Source of the DNA: Pseudomonas vranovensis DSM 16006
Lineage (GTDB): Bacteria; Pseudomonadota; Gammaproteobacteria; Pseudomonadales; Pseudomonadaceae
Reading direction: 5' to 3'
Assembly (NCBI RefSeq): GCF_000425805.1
Contig: NZ_AUED01000004.1
Coordinates: 124,001 to 188,000 of the forward strand
DNA length: 64,000 nucleotides
The notes under the pieces were generated by a model that was not told the origin of the DNA, searched no databases, and worked only from the letters and a program-made list of their open reading frames with translations. Below, one piece after another: positions 53,814 to 61,309 of this stretch (its first letter is position 1; every line of letters starts with the position of its first letter). A program made the translations under genes and the position numbers.

Positions 53814-54206
53814 AGTGCTACCTGTTGGTTGTGAATAAACTCTGGCGTTAACGCGTAAAAGCTGCGCAACAGCACAACTTGCACACGGCTACGCTGCCAG
53901 AGCGGCATAACTGTCGCAGCAACAGTAGGTTCAGAGTATGCATGCAGGAAGAATACTGATGTATTCAACCTTGCGGTAATTGCACCTGCCCTGCACCCAG
54001 TGAGTTCAGTCAGGCGCGGCTTGGATCCGAAGACCAACTGCCGGCGAGTGGGCACAGCACTTTATTATAGCTCGCACGTTACATAACGAAGTCAATCGGT
54101 ATTCGCTGTTTGCTTATGACGGCGACCCCACCGTGTTTGTTACATCGGTATCGAGGTTCGGCCGGGGCAATTTCTTCAGGGGCAGGTGAGGCGAAAACCG
54201 AAGGAG
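53814..54206. other. Long leader or spacer upstream of the small gene
   Basis: About 390 bp between the small gene and the predicted sRNA terminator. A perfect TATAAT (54064-54069, minus strand) with TTGACT 20 nt before it (non-ideal spacing) may be the promoter of the small gene, giving a leader of roughly 245 nt. An 81-codon frame (GTG 54055 to 53810) fills the leader and overlaps the small gene start by GTGA. It shows no recognisable protein features and I do not call it a gene. Confidence 0.35.
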
Positions 54207-54298
54207 AAAAAAACGGCCTCGCTTCGTGGGCAAGGCCGTGCCTGGGACTTCTACGGTGGGTACCTGACCAGTCTCTCCAAGAAGCCACATGGTGGCGG
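54207..54298 (-). ncRNA. Predicted small RNA divergent from pcaR
   Basis: Minus strand. A 5' hairpin GCCAC-CAT-GTGGC begins 2 nt after the expected transcription start (54298). Then come ~40 unpaired nt with GGA and GG motifs, and a terminator whose 10-bp stem (ACGGCCTTGC / GCGAGGCCGT, one G-U) is followed by seven T at 54213-54207. The promoter is TTGACC-N16-TATACC. The length, ~92 nt, and compact structure fit a trans-acting sRNA. An open frame through it (54114-54332, minus) has no ribosome site and crosses the terminator, so coding is unlikely. Confidence 0.65.
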
Positions 54299-54304
54299 TA
54301 GAAA

Positions 54305-54332
54305 GGTATAAGCAATTGAGGGTGGCGGTCAA
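54305..54332 (-). promoter_or_regulatory. Sigma-70-type promoter of the predicted sRNA
   Basis: Minus strand -35 TTGACC (54332-54327) and -10 TATACC (54310-54305) with a 16-nt spacer; 5/6 and 4/6 consensus bases. The -35 ends 2 nt from a PcaR half-site and abuts the -35 of pcaR on the other strand. Confidence 0.6.
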
Positions 54333-54364
54333 TTGCGATTATCGGTCGTTGGTTCGATAATCGC
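54333..54364 (+). promoter_or_regulatory. pcaR promoter with PcaR operator
   Basis: -35 TTGCGA (54333-54338), 17 nt, -10 GATAAT (54356-54361). Half-sites GCGATTATCG (54335-54344) and CGATAATCGC (54355-54364) form an inverted repeat over the -35 and -10 positions, so PcaR probably represses its own gene here. Confidence 0.7.
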
Positions 54365-54392
54365 CCCAGTGACCGTGTTGCCGAGGTGAACC

Positions 54393-55268
54393 ATGACAGA
54401 AGAAATACCGCCCAAAGGGCCCGGGTTGAACGATCAGGTGCGCAGTTCGTTTGCGTCGCTGGCACCCCCCATCGTCGCTTCGCCGGCCAAGCGTATCCAG
54501 GCCTTCACCGGTGACCCCGACTTCATGACGTCGCTGGCCCGAGGGCTGGCTGTGGTCCAGGCGTTCCAGGAGCGCAAGCGCCACCTGACCATCGCGCAGA
54601 TCAGCCACCGCACCGAAATTCCCCGCGCCGCCGTGCGCCGTTGCCTGCACACCTTGATAAAGCTGGGTTACGCCACCACCGACGGGCGTACGTATTCGTT
54701 ATTGCCCAAAGTGCTGACCCTGGGGCATGCCTATTTATCGTCGACGCCGCTGGCGGTGTCGGCGCAGCCGTACCTGGACCGCATGAGCGACCAGTTGCAC
54801 GAGGCCTGCAACATGGCCACCCTCGAAGGCGACGACATTCTTTACATTGCCCGTTCGGCGACGGTGCAGCGCCTGATTTCGGTCGACCTTTCGGTGGGGG
54901 GACGGCTGCCGGCCTATTGCACGTCGATGGGGCGAATCCTGTTGGCGGCCCTGGACGATGCCACCTTGCATGAATACCTGGAGCATGCCGACCTGCAAGC
55001 CAAGACCAGCCGTACCATTCATGACCCGGTAGCATTGCTTGAATGTCTGCAGCAGGTCCGCCAACAGGGCTGGTGCGTGGTCGACCAGGAGCTGGAGCAG
55101 GGCCTGCGCTCTATAGCTGTACCGGTCTACGATGCCTCCGGTCAGGTGCTGGCTGCGCTGAACGTCAGCACCCACGCGGGCCGGGTCAGCCGCAACGAGC
55201 TCGAGCAACGTTTCTTGCCCATCATGCTCGCGGCCAGCCGTGACTTGAGCGCCCAGCTGTTTGCCTGA
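54393..55268 (+). CDS. pcaR: IclR-family pca regulator PcaR
   Basis: A 291-residue transcription factor. The N-terminal winged helix (about 40-100; MTSLARGLAVVQAFQERKRHLTIAQISHRTEIPRAAVRRCLHTLIKLGY) precedes the IclR effector domain (~120-285; STPLAVSAQPYLDRMSDQLHEACNMATLEGDDILYIAR). In P. putida it activates pca genes in response to beta-ketoadipate and represses itself. Three operators with matching geometry lie at 54335, 55284 and 56912. The start is ATG 54393, with GAGGTGA upstream. Confidence 0.95.
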   Translation: MTEEIPPKGPGLNDQVRSSFASLAPPIVASPAKRIQAFTGDPDFMTSLARGLAVVQAFQERKRHLTIAQISHRTEIPRAAVRRCLHTLIKLGYATTDGRTYSLLPKVLTLGHAYLSSTPLAVSAQPYLDRMSDQLHEACNMATLEGDDILYIARSATVQRLISVDLSVGGRLPAYCTSMGRILLAALDDATLHEYLEHADLQAKTSRTIHDPVALLECLQQVRQQGWCVVDQELEQGLRSIAVPVYDASGQVLAALNVSTHAGRVSRNELEQRFLPIMLAASRDLSAQLFA

Positions 55269-55283
55269 CACTGCACTTCCTGT

Positions 55284-55315
55284 TCGATAAACGCACACAG
55301 ATGCGTTTATCGAAT
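55284..55315 (+). promoter_or_regulatory. PcaR operator / promoter of pcaK
   Basis: A perfect 12-bp inverted repeat: TTCGATAAACGC (55284-55295) and GCGTTTATCGAA (55304-55315), 8-nt spacer. TTCGAT and TTTATC inside it are 17 nt apart, the same arrangement as at pcaR and pcaI. It is 230 nt before the pcaK ATG. Confidence 0.7.
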
Positions 55316-55404
55316 TGCGCCGATTCCGGCGTCTTATTAATGTCGCTCGCATCGGTCAGCCTGCCCTGACCGCCCATAATAATGAGCGAGAGGCGAATGC
55401 CCCC

Positions 55405-55464
55405 ATGACTGATATCCCATCCAGGCACCGCCTGCAGCCGTTTCAGTACGCGCCGCGCGGCTGA
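55405..55464 (+). other. Possible 19-codon leader ORF before pcaK
   Basis: ATG 55405 to TGA 55464 encodes MTDIPSRHRLQPFQYAPRG. GAGAGG lies about 10 nt upstream. It is in the long pcaK leader. Could be a regulatory leader peptide or chance; no repeated codon bias for one amino acid is visible. Confidence 0.25.
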
Positions 55465-55546
55465 CCCGTACGCCTAACCGATCCTCTCCGTCTGTGCCGT
55501 TCACGCGCGCACCCGCACACCTGCGCGCTCCTACTGGATAAAAATA

Positions 55547-56893
55547 ATGAACAGTCCCCACGCTGCTGTTGGAAACTGCCTTGATGTGCAGTTCTTCATC
55601 AATCAACAACCGCTGTCGCGCTATCAGTGGCGGGTGGTGATCCTGTGTTTTCTGATTGTTTTCCTTGATGGCCTGGACACGGCGGCAATGGGCTTTATTG
55701 CGCCAGCGCTGTCACAGGACTGGGGTATTGATCGCGCAAGCCTGGGCCCGGTGATGAGCGCCGCGCTGATCGGCATGGTGTTCGGCGCCCTGGGCTCCGG
55801 GCCACTGGCTGACCGCTTTGGCCGCAAAGTGGTGTTGGTGGGGGCGGTTGTACTGTTCGGCGCCTTCAGCCTGGCATCGGCCTACAGCACCAACGTCGAC
55901 CAGTTGCTGGTGCTGCGTTTTCTGACCGGCCTGGGCCTGGGCGCAGGCATGCCCAATGCCACGACGCTGCTGTCCGAATACACGCCTGAGCGGCACAAGT
56001 CGCTGCTGGTGACCAGCATGTTCTGCGGCTTCAACCTGGGGATGGCCGGTGGCGGCTTCATCTCGGCCAAGCTGATCCCGACCTTCGGCTGGCACAGCCT
56101 GCTGCTGATCGGTGGTGTGCTGCCGCTGATCCTGGCCGTGGTACTGCTGTTCTGGTTGCCCGAGTCGGCACGCTACCTGGTGGTGCGTAACCGCGGCACC
56201 GACAAAGTGCGCAAGACCCTAGCCCCTATCGAGCCTTCCATTGTCGGCCAGGCGTCGAGTTTCAGCGTGCCGGAACAGAAAACCGTCAAGGCGCGCAACG
56301 TGTTTGCGGTGATCTTCTCGGGTACCTACAGCGTCGGCACGTTGCTGCTGTGGCTGACCTACTTCATGGGCCTGGTGATCGTGTACCTGCTGACCAGCTG
56401 GCTGCCGACCCTGATGCGCGACAGCGGCGCGAGCATGGAACAGGCTGCCTTCATTGGTGCTCTGTTCCAGTTCGGCGGAGTACTCAGTGCCGTTGCCGTG
56501 GGCTGGGCAATGGACCGTTACAACCCGCACAAGGTTATTGGCACTTTCTATCTGTTGGCCGGGGTGTTTGCCTACGCGGTCGGGCAGAGCCTCGGCAACA
56601 TCACCTTGCTGGCGACCCTGGTGCTGATTGCCGGCATGTGCGTGAACGGTGCGCAGTCGGCCATGCCATCGCTGGCTGCGCGTTTTTATCCGACCCAAGG
56701 CCGGGCCACGGGTGTTTCGTGGATGCTGGGCATCGGTCGCTTCGGCGCCATCCTCGGTGCCTGGATGGGCGCCACCTTGCTGGGCCTGGGCTGGAACTTC
56801 GAGCAGGTGCTCACCGCGCTGGTGATCCCGGCAGGCGTTGCCACCGTGGCAGTGATCATCAAGGGCGTAGTCAGCCACGCCGACGCCACGTAG
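55547..56893 (+). CDS. pcaK: 4-hydroxybenzoate/protocatechuate permease PcaK
   Basis: A 448-residue MFS transporter of the aromatic acid:H+ symporter family, with about 12 helices. Motifs: LDGLDTAAMGFIAPAL in TM1 (DGxD needed for 4-hydroxybenzoate uptake) and GPLADRFGRKVVLV in loop 2-3. It also mediates chemotaxis to aromatic acids in P. putida. It follows pcaR with its own operator. The ATG at 55547 has no strong Shine-Dalgarno (GGAtaaaaata), so translation may be controlled. Ends 149 nt before pcaI. Confidence 0.95.
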   Translation: MNSPHAAVGNCLDVQFFINQQPLSRYQWRVVILCFLIVFLDGLDTAAMGFIAPALSQDWGIDRASLGPVMSAALIGMVFGALGSGPLADRFGRKVVLVGAVVLFGAFSLASAYSTNVDQLLVLRFLTGLGLGAGMPNATTLLSEYTPERHKSLLVTSMFCGFNLGMAGGGFISAKLIPTFGWHSLLLIGGVLPLILAVVLLFWLPESARYLVVRNRGTDKVRKTLAPIEPSIVGQASSFSVPEQKTVKARNVFAVIFSGTYSVGTLLLWLTYFMGLVIVYLLTSWLPTLMRDSGASMEQAAFIGALFQFGGVLSAVAVGWAMDRYNPHKVIGTFYLLAGVFAYAVGQSLGNITLLATLVLIAGMCVNGAQSAMPSLAARFYPTQGRATGVSWMLGIGRFGAILGAWMGATLLGLGWNFEQVLTALVIPAGVATVAVIIKGVVSHADAT

Positions 56894-56911
56894 GAGCGGG
56901 TCATACAACTT

Positions 56912-56942
56912 GTTCGATAATCGAACGGTTAGTCGATTATCG
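56912..56942 (+). promoter_or_regulatory. PcaR operator / promoter of pcaIJF
   Basis: GTTCGATAATCGAAC (56912-56926), one base from the published PcaR consensus GTTCGATAATCGCAC, and CGATTATCG (56934-56942). GTTCGA and GATTAT are 17 nt apart. PcaR activates pcaIJ from this position in P. putida. Confidence 0.75.
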
Positions 56943-57042
56943 GATTGTGCCGGCCAAAGCCCCACCGTAATCTGAATTCATACCGGCGCCACCCAAGGCG
57001 CCTTGCACACCGACCTCGACTCAGCATATCCAGGAGTCTGCA

Positions 57043-57903
57043 ATGGCTGAAATCCTCTCGCTCCACGACGCCGTGAAGCAGTTCGTCCACGACGGTGACA
57101 GCGTCGCCCTCGAAGGCTTCACCCACTTGATTCCAACCGCCGCCGGGCATGAAATCATTCGTCAGGGCAAGAAAGAGCTGACCCTGGTACGCATGACGCC
57201 TGACCTGATTTACGACCAGCTCATCGGCTCCGGTTGTGCTCGCAAGCTGATCTTCTCCTGGGGCGGCAACCCGGGTGTCGGCTCCCTGCACCGTCTGCGC
57301 GATGCTGTCGAGAAGCAGTGGCCGCAAGCCATGGAAATCGAAGAGCACAGCCACGCCGACCTGGCCAACGCCTACGTCGCTGGCGCTTCGGGCTTGCCGT
57401 TCGCGGTACTGCGTGCCTACGCAGGCTCCGATCTGCCCAAGGTCAACCCGCTGATCAAGAGCGTTACCTGCCCCTTCACTGGTGAAGTCCTGGCCGCCGT
57501 CCCTTCGGTTCGCCCGGATGTCACCGTGATCCACGCACAGAAGGCTGACCGCAAGGGCAACGTACTGCTCTGGGGCATCCTGGGTGTACAGAAGGAAGCG
57601 GCCCTGGCAGCCAAACGCTGCATCGTGACCGTCGAGGAAATCGTCGACGACCTGAACGCGCCGATGAACGCCTGTGTACTGCCTACCTGGGCACTGTCGG
57701 CGGTATGCCTGGTACCAGGCGGTGCTCACCCGTCCTACGCCCATGGCTACTACGAGCGTGACAACCGTTTCTACCAGGCCTGGGACCCGATTGCTCGCAA
57801 CCGTGAGACCTTCACCGCCTGGATCGACGAATACATTCGCGGCACCGCCGACTTCAACGAATTCAAGGCAAAACTGGCCAGCGCTTCGGAGGCTGCACAA
57901 TGA
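57043..57903 (+). CDS. pcaI: 3-oxoadipate:succinyl-CoA transferase, subunit A (PcaI)
   Basis: A 286-residue alpha subunit that with PcaJ transfers CoA from succinyl-CoA to beta-ketoadipate. Family features: N-terminal AVKQFVHDGDSVALEGFTHLIPTAAGHEI, then GCARKLIFSWGGNPGVGSLHRLRDAVE and IHAQKADRKGNVLLWG. It overlaps pcaJ by 4 nt (ATGA). The start is ATG 57043 behind AGGAG. Here pcaIJ lie inside the pca cluster, unlike P. putida KT2440, where they are elsewhere. Confidence 0.95.
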   Translation: MAEILSLHDAVKQFVHDGDSVALEGFTHLIPTAAGHEIIRQGKKELTLVRMTPDLIYDQLIGSGCARKLIFSWGGNPGVGSLHRLRDAVEKQWPQAMEIEEHSHADLANAYVAGASGLPFAVLRAYAGSDLPKVNPLIKSVTCPFTGEVLAAVPSVRPDVTVIHAQKADRKGNVLLWGILGVQKEAALAAKRCIVTVEEIVDDLNAPMNACVLPTWALSAVCLVPGGAHPSYAHGYYERDNRFYQAWDPIARNRETFTAWIDEYIRGTADFNEFKAKLASASEAAQ

Positions 57904-58679
57904 GCTACTCCACCAATGAAATGATGACCGTCGCCGCAGCCCGTCGTCTGCGCAATGGTGCAGTGTGCTTCGTGGGCATCGGCCTGCCTTCCAAGGCCGC
58001 GAACCTGGCCCGCCTGACCTCGTCGCCCGACGTGGTGCTGATCTACGAATCCGGCCCGATCGGTGCCAAGCCGAGCGTACTACCGCTGTCGATCGGTGAC
58101 GGCGAGCTGGCCGAAACCGCCGACACCGTGGTGCCGACCGGCGAAATCTTCCGCTATTGGCTGCAGGGTGGCCGGATCGACGTGGGCTTCCTCGGCGCAG
58201 CCCAGGTCGACCGCTTCGGCAACATCAACACCACCGTGGTGGGTGACTACCACCAGCCAAAAGTGCGCCTGCCAGGTGCCGGTGGCGCGCCGGAAATCGC
58301 CGGTTCCGCCAAGCAGGTGCTGATCATCCTCAAGCAGTCCAATCGCGCTTTTGTCGACAAGCTCGACTTCATTACTTCGGTCGGCCACGGCGAGGGCGGC
58401 GATTCGCGCAAACGCCTGGGCCTGCCAGGCGAGGGGCCGGTCGGCATTATCACCGACTTGTGCATCATGGAGCCGGAAGCCGGCACCCACGAGTTCGTGG
58501 TGACTTCGATTCACCCGGGCGTGACCCGCGAGCAGATTATTGCCGCCACCGGTTGGGCCATTCGTTTCGCTGACGATGTGGCCACCACTGTCGAACCAAG
58601 CGAAGTCGAGCTTACCGCCCTGCGTGACCTGGAAGCGCGCACTGCCGCCGCCCACGGCCAAGCGCCAGGAGAAGCCTGA
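57900..58679 (+). CDS. pcaJ: 3-oxoadipate:succinyl-CoA transferase, subunit B (PcaJ)
   Basis: A 259-residue beta subunit carrying the catalytic Glu ([15 protein letters not shown], around residue 50), which forms the glutamyl-CoA intermediate. [21 protein letters not shown] and [27 protein letters not shown] are characteristic. Its ATG overlaps the pcaI stop by 4 nt and its stop overlaps the pcaF start (TGATG), so pcaIJF is one coupled unit. Confidence 0.95.
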   Translation: MSYSTNEMMTVAAARRLRNGAVCFVGIGLPSKAANLARLTSSPDVVLIYESGPIGAKPSVLPLSIGDGELAETADTVVPTGEIFRYWLQGGRIDVGFLGAAQVDRFGNINTTVVGDYHQPKVRLPGAGGAPEIAGSAKQVLIILKQSNRAFVDKLDFITSVGHGEGGDSRKRLGLPGEGPVGIITDLCIMEPEAGTHEFVVTSIHPGVTREQIIAATGWAIRFADDVATTVEPSEVELTALRDLEARTAAAHGQAPGEA

Positions 58680-59881
58680 TGCGTGACGTATTTATCTGCG
58701 ATGCCATCCGCACGCCCATCGGCCGCTTTGGCGGTGCCCTGGCCGGTGTGCGCGCCGACGACCTGGCGGCCGTGCCGATCAAGGCCCTGATCGAGCGCAA
58801 CCCGCAGGTGCAATGGGATCAGCTGGACGAAGTGTTCCTCGGCTGCGCCAACCAGGCCGGTGAAGACAACCGCAACGTCGCCCGCATGGCACTGCTGCTG
58901 GCCGGCCTGCCGGACAGCGTACCGGGCGTGACCCTCAACCGTCTCTGCGCCTCCGGCATGGATGCGGTGGGCACCGCGTTTCGCGCCATTGCCAGCGGCG
59001 AGATGGAGCTGGCGATTGCCGGCGGTGTCGAGTCGATGTCCCGTGCCCCGTTTGTCATGGGCAAGGCTGACAGCGCCTATTCACGCAACATGAAACTGGA
59101 AGACACCACCATCGGCTGGCGCTTCATCAACCCGTTGATGAAAGCCCAGTACGGCGTCGATGCCATGCCGCAGACCGCCGACAACGTTGCCGACGACTAC
59201 AAGGTCTCCCGCGCCGACCAGGATGCCTTCGCCCTGCGCAGCCAGCAACGCACTGCCGCTGCCCAGGCCGCAGGCTTCTTTGCCGAAGAGATCGTGCCGG
59301 TGCGTATCGCCCATAAAAAAGGCGAGACCATCGTCGAGCAGGACGAGCACCCACGTGCGGACACTACCCTCGAAGCACTGACCCGTCTCAAGCCGGTCAA
59401 CGGCCCGGACAAAACGGTCACGGCCGGTAACGCCTCGGGCGTCAACGACGGTGCCGCCGCCCTGATCCTGGCGTCGGCCGAAGCGGTGAAAAAGCACGGC
59501 CTGACCCCTCGGGCCCGGGTTCTGGGCATGGCCAGCGCCGGCGTCGCCCCGCGCGTCATGGGCATCGGCCCGGTGCCTGCGGTGCGCAAGCTGACCGAGC
59601 GCCTGGGCGTGGCCGTCAGTGATTTCGATGTCATCGAACTCAACGAAGCCTTCGCCAGCCAGGGCCTGGCTGTGCTACGCGAACTGGGCCTGGCCGATGA
59701 TGCACCGCAGGTCAATCCGAACGGCGGTGCCATCGCCTTGGGTCACCCGCTGGGCATGAGCGGTGCACGCTTGATCCTCACGGCTTTGCACCAATTGGAG
59801 CAGTCGGGTGGGCGCAAGGGCCTGGCGACCATGTGTGTAGGTGTAGGGCAGGGCCTGGCCCTGGCTATCGAGCGGGTGTAA
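58679..59881 (+). CDS. pcaF: Beta-ketoadipyl-CoA thiolase (PcaF)
   Basis: A 400-residue thiolase making succinyl-CoA and acetyl-CoA from beta-ketoadipyl-CoA, the last step of the pathway. Active-site residues are visible: nucleophilic Cys in [13 protein letters not shown] (~90), His in [13 protein letters not shown] and second Cys in [14 protein letters not shown]. Coupled to pcaJ by TGATG overlap. Followed by a long GC hairpin region before pcaT. Confidence 0.96.
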   Translation: MRDVFICDAIRTPIGRFGGALAGVRADDLAAVPIKALIERNPQVQWDQLDEVFLGCANQAGEDNRNVARMALLLAGLPDSVPGVTLNRLCASGMDAVGTAFRAIASGEMELAIAGGVESMSRAPFVMGKADSAYSRNMKLEDTTIGWRFINPLMKAQYGVDAMPQTADNVADDYKVSRADQDAFALRSQQRTAAAQAAGFFAEEIVPVRIAHKKGETIVEQDEHPRADTTLEALTRLKPVNGPDKTVTAGNASGVNDGAAALILASAEAVKKHGLTPRARVLGMASAGVAPRVMGIGPVPAVRKLTERLGVAVSDFDVIELNEAFASQGLAVLRELGLADDAPQVNPNGGAIALGHPLGMSGARLILTALHQLEQSGGRKGLATMCVGVGQGLALAIERV

Positions 59882-59889
59882 ACCAATGA

Positions 59890-59930
59890 CCCCGGACAGG
59901 CGGCCCCCACGCAGGGTCGTGGGTCCGGGG
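59890..59930 (+). terminator. Long GC-rich hairpin after pcaF
   Basis: CCCCGGAC (59890-59897) pairs with GTCCGGGG (59923-59930), with inner CCCACG/CGTGGG also pairing. No T-run follows, so it may attenuate rather than end transcription into pcaT. Confidence 0.45.
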
Positions 59931-59952
59931 TGATTGCTTGTGGAACAAGAGT

Positions 59953-59981
59953 GTTACTGGTTGTGTCTAGACTCCAGTAAC
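59953..59981 (+). promoter_or_regulatory. Inverted repeat GTTACTGG-N13-CCAGTAAC before pcaT
   Basis: Two perfect 8-bp arms 13 nt apart, ending 19 nt before the pcaT ATG. It shares no sequence with the PcaR sites and has no T-run, so it resembles an operator for a different, unidentified regulator, or a hairpin covering the pcaT leader. Confidence 0.5.
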
Positions 59982-60000
59982 CCTCCAAGAGTGAACTGTC

Positions 60001-61290
60001 ATGACTTCAGCCTATTACACCGGTGAGGAACGCAGTAAGCGCATCTTCGCCATCGTCGGCGCCTCCTCGGGCAATCTTGTGGAATGGTTCGACTTCTACG
60101 TCTATGCCTTCTGTGCCATCTACTTTGCCCCGGCGTTCTTCCCCTCCGACGATCCGACGGTGCAACTGCTCAACACCGCCGGGGTATTCGCAGCCGGCTT
60201 TCTGATGCGCCCCATTGGTGGCTGGTTGTTCGGTCGCGTGGCCGACCGTCATGGCCGCAAGAATTCGATGATGATCTCGGTGCTGATGATGTGCGCCGGC
60301 TCTCTGGTCATCGCCTGCCTGCCGACCTACGCCTCGATCGGTGCCTGGGCGCCGGCGCTGCTGTTGCTGGCGCGCCTGTTCCAGGGCCTGTCGGTGGGCG
60401 GCGAATACGGCACCACGGCGACCTACATGAGTGAAGTGGCCCTGCGCGGCCAGCGCGGTTTCTTCGCCTCGTTCCAGTATGTGACCCTGATCGGCGGTCA
60501 GTTGCTGGCGGTACTGGTGGTGGTAATCCTCCAACAGTTGCTCAGCGAAGATGAACTGCGCGCCTGGGGCTGGCGCATTCCGTTCGTGGTTGGCGCTGTG
60601 GCCGCCGTGATCTCACTGCTGCTGCGCCGTTCGCTGGAAGAAACCAGCAGCGCAGAAACCCGTAACGACAAAGAGGCCGGCAGCATCAGCGGGCTGTTCC
60701 GCAACCACACGGCAGCCTTTATCACCGTGCTTGGCTACACCGCTGGCGGTTCGCTGATTTTCTACACGTTCACCACCTACATGCAGAAGTACCTGGTGAA
60801 CACCGCTGGCATGAGCGCCAAGACCGCCAGCTTCATCATGACCGGCGCGCTGTTCCTGTACATGTGCATGCAGCCGCTGTTCGGCATGCTCTCCGACCGT
60901 ATTGGCCGGCGTAATTCGATGCTCTGGTTCGGCGCCCTGGGCACCTTGTGCACGGTGCCGATCCTCATGACCCTGAAGACCGTCACCAGCCCGTTCCTGG
61001 CCTTCGTGCTGATCACCCTGGCGCTGTGCATCGTCAGTTTCTATACCTCCATCAGTGGCCTGGTCAAAGCCGAGATGTTCCCGCCGCAGGTGCGCGCGCT
61101 GGGCGTAGGCCTGGCCTATGCGGTGGCCAACGCCGTGTTTGGCGGTTCGGCTGAATACGTGGCGCTGGGGTTGAAATCCATGGGCCTGGAAAACACTTTT
61201 TACTGGTACGTTACCGCCATGATGGCGATCGCCTTCCTGTTCAGCCTGCGCTTGCCGAAACAGGCAGCCTACCTGCACCACGACCATTGA
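60001..61290 (+). CDS. pcaT: MFS transporter PcaT (beta-ketoadipate/dicarboxylate type)
   Basis: A 429-residue MHS-family inner-membrane permease with ~12 helices. N-terminal [25 protein letters not shown] and loop [15 protein letters not shown] are the metabolite:H+ symporter signatures; [19 protein letters not shown] follows. P. putida PcaT imports beta-ketoadipate. It starts 119 nt after pcaF behind an inverted repeat and ends 19 nt before pcaB. Confidence 0.93.
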   Translation: MTSAYYTGEERSKRIFAIVGASSGNLVEWFDFYVYAFCAIYFAPAFFPSDDPTVQLLNTAGVFAAGFLMRPIGGWLFGRVADRHGRKNSMMISVLMMCAGSLVIACLPTYASIGAWAPALLLLARLFQGLSVGGEYGTTATYMSEVALRGQRGFFASFQYVTLIGGQLLAVLVVVILQQLLSEDELRAWGWRIPFVVGAVAAVISLLLRRSLEETSSAETRNDKEAGSISGLFRNHTAAFITVLGYTAGGSLIFYTFTTYMQKYLVNTAGMSAKTASFIMTGALFLYMCMQPLFGMLSDRIGRRNSMLWFGALGTLCTVPILMTLKTVTSPFLAFVLITLALCIVSFYTSISGLVKAEMFPPQVRALGVGLAYAVANAVFGGSAEYVALGLKSMGLENTFYWYVTAMMAIAFLFSLRLPKQAAYLHHDH

Positions 61291-61309
61291 CCTGTTGAAG
61301 GACTTGTAG

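Noticed and set aside
54114..54332. A 72-codon minus frame through the predicted sRNA
   Set aside because: Starts inside the promoter, has no ribosome site, and runs through a strong terminator.
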